Assembly (NCBI GenBank): GCA_024683255.1
Contig: JAIKYL010000170.1
Span: forward strand, 1-17,437
Origin: Bacteroidales bacterium
GTDB lineage: Bacteria; Bacteroidota; Bacteroidia; Bacteroidales; UBA932
Direction: 5' to 3'
DNA length: 17,437 nucleotides
A program made the translations under genes and the position numbers. Shown in pieces: positions 14,140-17,437 of this stretch. Under the pieces are notes generated by a model. The model ran no database searches. It was not told where the DNA came from and saw nothing but the letters and a program-made list of their open reading frames with translations. How positions within the stretch are numbered: the first letter of the stretch is position 1; every line of letters begins with the position of its first letter.

Positions 14140-15554
14140 TAGCCCTTGATAATCTTATTGGCCACTGCAATCACTTCATTGCCAAGAGCTTCCGCATCGG
14201 CCATGGTGGAGGCTTCGGAGTAGATGCGGATGATGGGCTCCGTGTTGGACTTGCGCAGGTGGACCCAGGTCTTGTTAGCTTCGAAGTTAATCTTTACGCC
14301 GTCTATGTCGTTGATGTTTTCCTTGGCGTAGATGACTTTCAGTTCGGAAAGAATCTTCTCAATGAGGGCGCTGTCGCTTAACTGGATCTTGTTCTTGGCA
14401 ATGAAATACTGCGGGTAGGTCTTCTTTAACTCGCTCACTTTCATTTTCTTATGCGCCAGGTTGCTAAGGAAGAGCGCAACGCCCACCATGGCGTCACGGC
14501 CGGCGTGGATGGCAGGGTAGATGACGCCTCCGTTGCCTTCGCCGCCAATAAGGGCGCCCACCTCGTGCATCTTGGTGGTCACGTTCACTTCTCCCACGGC
14601 CGCTGCGTAATACTTGCCGCCGTGCTTCTCCGTCACGTCCCGGAGGGCGCGGGTGGAGGAGAGGTTACTCACCGTGGCGATGGGCTTTCCTTCCTTTTCG
14701 GCCTGCTCACAGAGATAATCGGCCACGCTAACAAGGGTATATTCTTCCACGAAGGGTTCTCCGTTCTCGCAGATGAAGGCCAGGCGGTCCACATCCGGGT
14801 CCACGGAAACGCCCAGATCGGCCTTTTCTTTCTTGACAGTCTCGCACAGGTCCACCAGGTTGGCGGGCAGCGGTTCCGGATTGTGCGCAAAGTCCCCGGT
14901 GGGGTTGCAGTTGAGGCCGATGCACTTGACGCCCAGGCGCTTAAGCAGGCGCGGCATGATGATGCCGCCCACGCTGTTCACGGCGTCCACCACCACGGTG
15001 AACTGTGCCGCCTTGATGGCTTCCACATCCACCGCCGGCAATGCCAGGACAGCATCCAGGTGCTTATCCGTGAAGTCTTCCTCTTCAATGCTGCCCAACT
15101 GATCCACTTCGGCAAAGTTGAAGTCCTCCTTCTCGGCCAAATCCAATACGGCCTGTCCTTCCACTGCGGTGAGGAATTCGCCCTTGTCGTTCAGGAGCTT
15201 TAAGGCGTTCCACTGGCGCGGATTGTGGCTGGCAGTGAGGATGATACCACCGTCGGCCTTGGCAAAGAGGACGGCCATTTCCGTGGTGGGGGTGGAGGCA
15301 AAGCCGCACTTTACAACGTCAATTCCGCAGCCCACCAGGGTGCCCACCACCAGCTGTTCCACCATGTCTCCGCTCATACGGGCGTCCTTTCCCACAACCA
15401 CTTTGTAACGTTCGCCGTTGGGCGTGTGTTTTCTCTGGGGGAGGGTGGCGGCATAGGCCGCGGTGAACTTGACAACATCAATGGGAGTGAGGGCTCCGCC
15501 GGGTGCTCCGCCAATGGTACCCCGGATGCCGGAGATGGATTTGATGAGGGTCAT
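14139..15554 (-). CDS. glmM: Phosphoglucosamine mutase-type phosphohexomutase
   Basis: A 471-residue alpha-D-phosphohexomutase of the form usually annotated as phosphoglucosamine mutase in Bacteroidota, beginning I-S-G-I-R-G-T-I-G-G. The catalytic phosphoserine is Ser109 in T-A-S-H-N-P (107-112), the Mg2+ loop is D-P-D-V-D-R at 252-257, the sugar-binding loop is G-E-G-N-G-G at 338-343 and the phosphate-binding loop is R-K-S-N-T-E-P at 434-440. All four active-site elements are intact. GlmM converts glucosamine-6-phosphate to glucosamine-1-phosphate for UDP-GlcNAc; the G-E-G-N-G-G loop differs from E. coli GlmM, so phosphomannose or phosphoglucose use cannot be excluded. First gene of a four-gene minus-strand operon with a consensus promoter. 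Confidence 0.88.
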   Translation of the reverse strand: MTLIKSISGIRGTIGGAPGGALTPIDVVKFTAAYAATLPQRKHTPNGERYKVVVGKDARMSGDMVEQLVVGTLVGCGIDVVKCGFASTPTTEMAVLFAKADGGIILTASHNPRQWNALKLLNDKGEFLTAVEGQAVLDLAEKEDFNFAEVDQLGSIEEEDFTDKHLDAVLALPAVDVEAIKAAQFTVVVDAVNSVGGIIMPRLLKRLGVKCIGLNCNPTGDFAHNPEPLPANLVDLCETVKKEKADLGVSVDPDVDRLAFICENGEPFVEEYTLVSVADYLCEQAEKEGKPIATVSNLSSTRALRDVTEKHGGKYYAAAVGEVNVTTKMHEVGALIGGEGNGGVIYPAIHAGRDAMVGVALFLSNLAHKKMKVSELKKTYPQYFIAKNKIQLSDSALIEKILSELKVIYAKENINDIDGVKINFEANKTWVHLRKSNTEPIIRIYSEASTMADAEALGNEVIAVANKIIKG

Positions 15555-15592
15555 ATTAGAAAAAGTTTAGGTTTAATCTTCATTTAATCTCA

Positions 15593-15624
15593 CAAATATA
15601 TTAAATTTGCGCCCCATTTACAAA
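15593..15624 (-). promoter_or_regulatory. Promoter of the glmM operon
   Basis: On the minus strand TTTG (15624-15621), 20 bp, then TATATTTG (15600-15593): a full Bacteroidota consensus. The predicted transcript starts near 15586, leaving a leader of about 30 nt. The spacer contains the plus-strand -7 box of the divergent DUF486 gene. Confidence 0.8.
15602..15609 (+). promoter_or_regulatory. -7 box of the DUF486 gene
   Basis: TAAATTTG matches TAnnTTTG and lies 26 bp before the start codon at 15636. No -33 TTTG is seen 19-21 bp upstream. The box lies inside the glmM promoter, so the two polymerases would compete. Confidence 0.5.
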
Positions 15625-15635
15625 TTGAAAGCACC

Positions 15636-16004
15636 ATGCAAGGAATCTGGACCATAGTAATGCTCGTTTTCTCGAATGTCTTCATGACGTTCGCGTGGTA
15701 CGGCCATCTCAAGCTGCAGGAGATGAAAATCTCCACGGGCTGGCCGCTCATCCTCATCATCCTGTTCTCCTGGGGCATCGCATTTTTCGAGTACTGCCTC
15801 ACCGTTCCGGCCAACCGCATCGGCTTCCAGGGCAATGGCGGTCCTTTTAACCTCATGCAGCTCAAGGTGATCCAGGAAGTGATTTCCCTCACTGTCTTTA
15901 CGGTGATAGTAACCTTCCTGTTCAAGGGACAGCCCGTCCAGTGGAACCATCTGGCCGCTTTCGGCTGCATGGTCCTGGCAGTATTTTTTGTGTTCCTGAA
16001 ATAA
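15636..16004 (+). CDS. DMT-family / DUF486 small membrane protein
   Basis: A 122-residue protein with four predicted transmembrane helices (about 5-23, 35-53, 78-97, 104-121). It matches DUF486 along its length: the F-M-T-F-A-W-Y-G-H-L segment in helix 1, S-W-G-I-A-F-F-E-Y-C-L-T-V-P-A-N-R-I-G (45-63) and the L-K-V-I-Q-E-V-I (76-83) segment before helix 3. These are half-size relatives of drug/metabolite transporters and probably act as dimers in the inner membrane; substrate unknown. The gene is divergent from glmM and followed 4 bp after its stop by the tRNA promoter. Confidence 0.88.
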   Translation: MQGIWTIVMLVFSNVFMTFAWYGHLKLQEMKISTGWPLILIILFSWGIAFFEYCLTVPANRIGFQGNGGPFNLMQLKVIQEVISLTVFTVIVTFLFKGQPVQWNHLAAFGCMVLAVFFVFLK

Positions 16005-16007
16005 AAA

Positions 16008-16038
16008 TTTGCAGATTCGATTTTTTGTCGTACCTTTG
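16008..16038 (+). promoter_or_regulatory. Promoter of tRNA-Glu
   Basis: TTTG at 16008-16011, a 19-bp spacer and TACCTTTG at 16031-16038 form a full consensus promoter, 11 bp upstream of the tRNA 5' end. This is the clearest promoter on the plus strand of the window. Confidence 0.82.
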
Positions 16039-16049
16039 CACTCCAACCC

Positions 16050-16121
16050 GCTGGGTTCGTATAACGGTTAGTACTCGAGATTCTCAATCTCGCAATAGGA
16101 GTTCGATTCTCCTACCCAGTA
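16050..16121 (+). tRNA. tRNA-Glu (anticodon CTC)
   Basis: A 72-nt cloverleaf can be folded by eye. Acceptor arms are 16050-16056 and 16114-16120 (six Watson-Crick pairs and a terminal G1-T72 wobble). The D stem is GTAT/GTAC (last pair wobble) with loop AACGGTTA, the anticodon stem is CGAGA/TCTCG with loop TTCTCAA (anticodon CTC at 16083-16085), and the T stem is AGGAG/CTCCT with loop TTCGATT. The discriminator is A16121 and no CCA is encoded. T8, G18G19, T33 and the T-loop consensus are in place. The U11-A24 pair agrees with glutamate identity. It is isolated, not part of a tRNA cluster. Confidence 0.88.
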
Positions 16122-16128
16122 CGAACAA

Positions 16129-16166
16129 CCCCTTTACAACGCACTGTAAAGGGGATTTTTGTTTTT
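16129..16166 (+). terminator. Rho-independent terminator after tRNA-Glu
   Basis: A perfect 10-bp stem (CCCCTTTACA 16129-16138, TGTAAAGGGG 16145-16154) with a 6-nt loop is followed by ATTTTTGTTTTT. It lies 7 bp after the tRNA. Confidence 0.93.
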
Positions 16167-16225
16167 ATAAGCCGGAATTTTCCCACTCTTGACTTCTTCT
16201 ATTCCCATTTTAGACGTCTCTGGCT

Positions 16226-16377
16226 TGTACATACCTGATATGTACAGAGGTCTAGATCTGGGCGGCCGAAATCATGTTCATACCTTGCTGAAAAACTGGA
16301 AAAGCGTCCATTTAGAAGAGGTATGTACAATTTCCTTGAATGCAGTGCCGTTTTCCTGTTCATATCCGGTATGTACA
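16226..16377. repeat. Six-copy array of a 10-mer in alternating orientation
   Basis: The 10-mer TGTACATACC and close variants occur six times: 16226-16235 (exact), 16237-16246 (reverse, GATATGTACA, one mismatch), 16275-16284 (TGTTCATACC, one mismatch), 16320-16329 (reverse, GGTATGTACA, exact), 16357-16366 (TGTTCATATC, two mismatches) and 16368-16377 (reverse, GGTATGTACA, exact). Orientations alternate, giving three inverted pairs with gaps of 1, 35 and 1 nt. Their centres fall at about 16236, 16302 and 16367, spaced 65-66 bp. The two tight pairs are 21-bp imperfect palindromes identical at 17 of 21 positions. Could be a cluster of operator sites or a dispersed palindromic repeat; not a CRISPR because spacing and orientation vary. 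Confidence 0.75.
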
Positions 16378-16454
16378 CCTTGTCCAGCCACGCAATTATT
16401 CCACAAGTCACGGCAGCCAAGGCGTGCGTTGGAAAGATAGGATGTGGCGTTACA

Positions 16455-16536
16455 CAAAAAGCACCCAAAATGCGTAATGGGACGTCCTCCAGGACGCGAC
16501 ATTACGCAAAAACGGCCTAAAACGAGTAATGAGATG
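16455..16536. repeat. Imperfect 30-bp direct repeats flanking a long hairpin
   Basis: Segments 16455-16484 and 16507-16536 both start CAAAAA and share AAAA and GTAATG cores in register, matching at roughly 70-75 % of positions with a 52-bp offset. The first copy carries the left arm of the 38-bp hairpin at 16471-16508. This may be the remnant of a repetitive element rather than a simple terminator. Confidence 0.45.
16456..16508 (-). terminator. Long hairpin with T tracts downstream of the barrel gene
   Basis: A 9-bp outer stem (TGCGTAATG 16471-16479, CATTACGCA 16500-16508), a 3x3 internal loop and a 6-bp inner stem (CGTCCT 16483-16488, AGGACG 16491-16496) closed by a 2-nt loop. On the minus strand it starts 30 bp after the barrel gene stop and is followed by TTTT, GGGTGC and TTTTT. 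It could terminate that operon, though the T tract is interrupted. Confidence 0.6.
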
Positions 16537-16538
16537 TA

Positions 16539-17180
16539 CTAGAACCTACAGCCAACGCCGCCGTGGAACAGGGTGGCTATGGGGCCCAGGGTGAATTCCG
16601 CAAAACCATAAAAGAGCTTGCCGCCCACCCGGACGCCTATGGGCGTGAGGTCCGGAAAGGGAAATACACTCCCGGTAAGGAGTTCCTGATTATCAATCAC
16701 AAGCCCAATACCGCCGCCGGAATACAGTTCGGCCGTCCGGCCCGGATTCCAAACGTGGAAGCACTGAAGGGTAAAGGAGAACACGGGACGACTGACCGTC
16801 CATCCTGCCGGGGAACCGTCATTCAGGTTATAACGGGGGTTCCCGTTTGGGTCTGTCCCGAACGAAGAATACTGGATGAGATTGTAATAACGCCAGGCAG
16901 CTCCAACGGTAAAGCGGAATTCCGTATATTTCCGGAGATGGTATGCTCCACTGAGACTGAAAGCAGGGAAATACGGACAAATAACATCACCGACGGCCTG
17001 TCCCTTCTGGGCCAACTCCGTCTTTGTGGCCCGTGTTGGAATAAACGAAATGTGGAAAGGTATGACACCCGTACCCAGCTCAATGGACCAGGTCCTTTGG
17101 GAAATCTCCGGCACCTCTTGGGCACGGGTCAGGAGGCCGGTTCCCAAAAGGATGGCAACTGCAAGAGACAGAAATCTCAT
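16539..17180 (-). CDS. Small outer-membrane beta-barrel-like protein
   Basis: A 213-residue exported protein: signal peptide at 1-20 (A-V-A-I-L-L-G-T-G-L-L-T-R-A/Q). The mature part is rich in alternating hydrophobic and aromatic strands with glycine turns (for example F-S-L-S-G-A-Y-H-L-R-K-Y-T-E-F-R-F, and repeated G-G-G-I-G and V-G-G-K-L-F-Y-G-F patterns) and ends in Phe, as outer-membrane barrels do (V-G-C-R-F). I recognise the class, not a named family. The predicted 8-10 strands would make a small barrel. Its ATG overlaps the upstream stop codon by one base (TAATG), so it is coupled to the carboxypeptidase-regulatory-like gene. A membrane partner or anchor for that protein is possible (inference). 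Confidence 0.7.
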   Translation of the reverse strand: MRFLSLAVAILLGTGLLTRAQEVPEISQRTWSIELGTGVIPFHISFIPTRATKTELAQKGQAVGDVICPYFPAFSLSGAYHLRKYTEFRFTVGAAWRYYNLIQYSSFGTDPNGNPRYNLNDGSPAGWTVSRPVFSFTLQCFHVWNPGRTAELYSGGGIGLVIDNQELLTGSVFPFPDLTPIGVRVGGKLFYGFAEFTLGPIATLFHGGVGCRF

Positions 17181-17437
17181 TACCGGGGGTTCAATTTGAC
17201 AACAATCTCCCGTTCCCTAAGATCCACCAGGGAGGTGTCTTTCCGGATGTAGACATTCTGGCCGTCTTCAAATCTGAGGTACGGCCCATCCAGATTCCTG
17301 TAATAGGGTATATTGACACTGCAGCGGCCGTCTGCTCCGGTAATGCCCAGTTCCGATCCCTGATTATATTGCCCAAATTTGGATGGGGAGCCGATGATGC
17401 GGACGCCCTCAAGCGGAGCTCCCGTATCGGCCGCCTT
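17180..17437 (-). CDS. Carboxypeptidase-regulatory-like / beta-sandwich protein (partial, N-terminus outside window)
   Basis: The last 85 codons of a gene entering from the right edge. The visible part begins D-T-G-A-P-L-E-G-V-R-I, has I-T-G-A-D-G-R-C-S-V-N-I-P-Y-Y and ends E-R-E-I-V-V-K-L-N-P-R. The pattern of a proposed inserted loop, then T-x-x-D-G-R and a short strand, is that of carboxypeptidase-regulatory-like or transthyretin-like sandwich domains of exported Bacteroidota proteins. Signal peptide or lipobox would lie outside the window. The C-terminal D-G-P-Y-L-R-F-E-D-G part faintly recalls the rSAM-associated lipoprotein families, but this is too short to claim. Coupled to the barrel gene by a TAATG overlap. 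Confidence 0.65.
   Translation of the reverse strand, partial: KAADTGAPLEGVRIIGSPSKFGQYNQGSELGITGADGRCSVNIPYYRNLDGPYLRFEDGQNVYIRKDTSLVDLREREIVVKLNPR

Larger units (their letters stand above)
16167..16538. other. Gene-free interval of about 370 bp with structured repeats
   Basis: No open frame here has family resemblance, start context or codon use like its neighbours. Instead the interval holds an array of inverted 10-mers (16226-16377) and, nearer the barrel gene, a long hairpin with flanking direct repeats (16455-16536). The stretch 16378-16450 shows nothing I can assign. Base composition looks more AT-rich than the genes around it. Confidence 0.7.

Noticed and set aside
16226..16377. CRISPR-like array
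   Set aside because: Repeat units are 10 bp, alternate in orientation and have gaps of 1 to 35 nt; no cas gene is present.
16199..16468. Minus-strand frame of 89 codons through the 10-mer array, with repeated Y-I-P peptides
   Set aside because: The repeated peptide is only the translation of the repeated 10-mer; no start context or family match. Best seen as non-coding repeat.

Overview
The window looks like chromosomal DNA of a member of the Bacteroidota, most likely order Bacteroidales and probably an uncultured gut or rumen lineage. Several upstream regions carry the Bacteroidota-type promoter (TTTG, 19-20 bp, TAnnTTTG) and few genes have a strong Shine-Dalgarno sequence. The families present are also typical: a type B L31 lacking zinc cysteines, a DUF2975/XRE pair, carboxypeptidase-regulatory-like surface proteins, a DUF486 protein and a Bacteroidetes-type phosphoglucosamine mutase. 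GC content looks moderate, slightly above 50 %. Genus cannot be fixed from the sequence alone. There is no phage, IS element, plasmid function or CRISPR array.

Layout, left to right. (1) 1-1473, minus: a tightly coupled operon of DUF2975 membrane protein, XRE regulator and exported carboxypeptidase-regulatory-like protein (cut by the left edge). (2) 1568-2797, minus: GNAT acetyltransferase then alpha/beta hydrolase. (3) 2916-6771, plus: HAD phosphatase, YbjQ/UPF0145 protein, membrane-anchored metallophosphoesterase and a lipoprotein FMN/FAD reductase of the fumarate/urocanate reductase family with a fumarate-type active site. (4) 6779-8782, minus: two exported esterases, divergent from (5) sstT (8885-10117, plus), a Na+/serine-threonine symporter. 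(6) 10147-10398, minus: ribosomal protein L31, whose terminator lies inside the 3' end of sstT. (7) 10471-15554, minus: operon of phosphohexomutase (GlmM type), a divergent GH171/DUF1343 protein, an E2-like acyltransferase and an AMP-forming acyl-CoA ligase. (8) 15636-16121, plus: a DUF486 membrane protein and a tRNA-Glu(CTC), each with its own promoter signal, then a strong terminator. (9) 16167-16538: about 370 bp without a convincing gene but with a striking array of inverted 10-mers and a large hairpin. (10) 16539-17437, minus: a small outer-membrane barrel protein coupled to an upstream carboxypeptidase-regulatory-like protein cut by the right edge.

Most of the window is housekeeping or ordinary accessory metabolism. 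The parts most worth a second look are the six-copy 10-mer array at 16226-16377, the glmM-linked operon in which two enzymes have lost or replaced family hallmark residues, and the operator-like palindrome placed between divergent promoters at 8809-8827. Promoter calls rest on reading the -33/-7 consensus by eye. Protein calls rest on motif recognition, without database searches.
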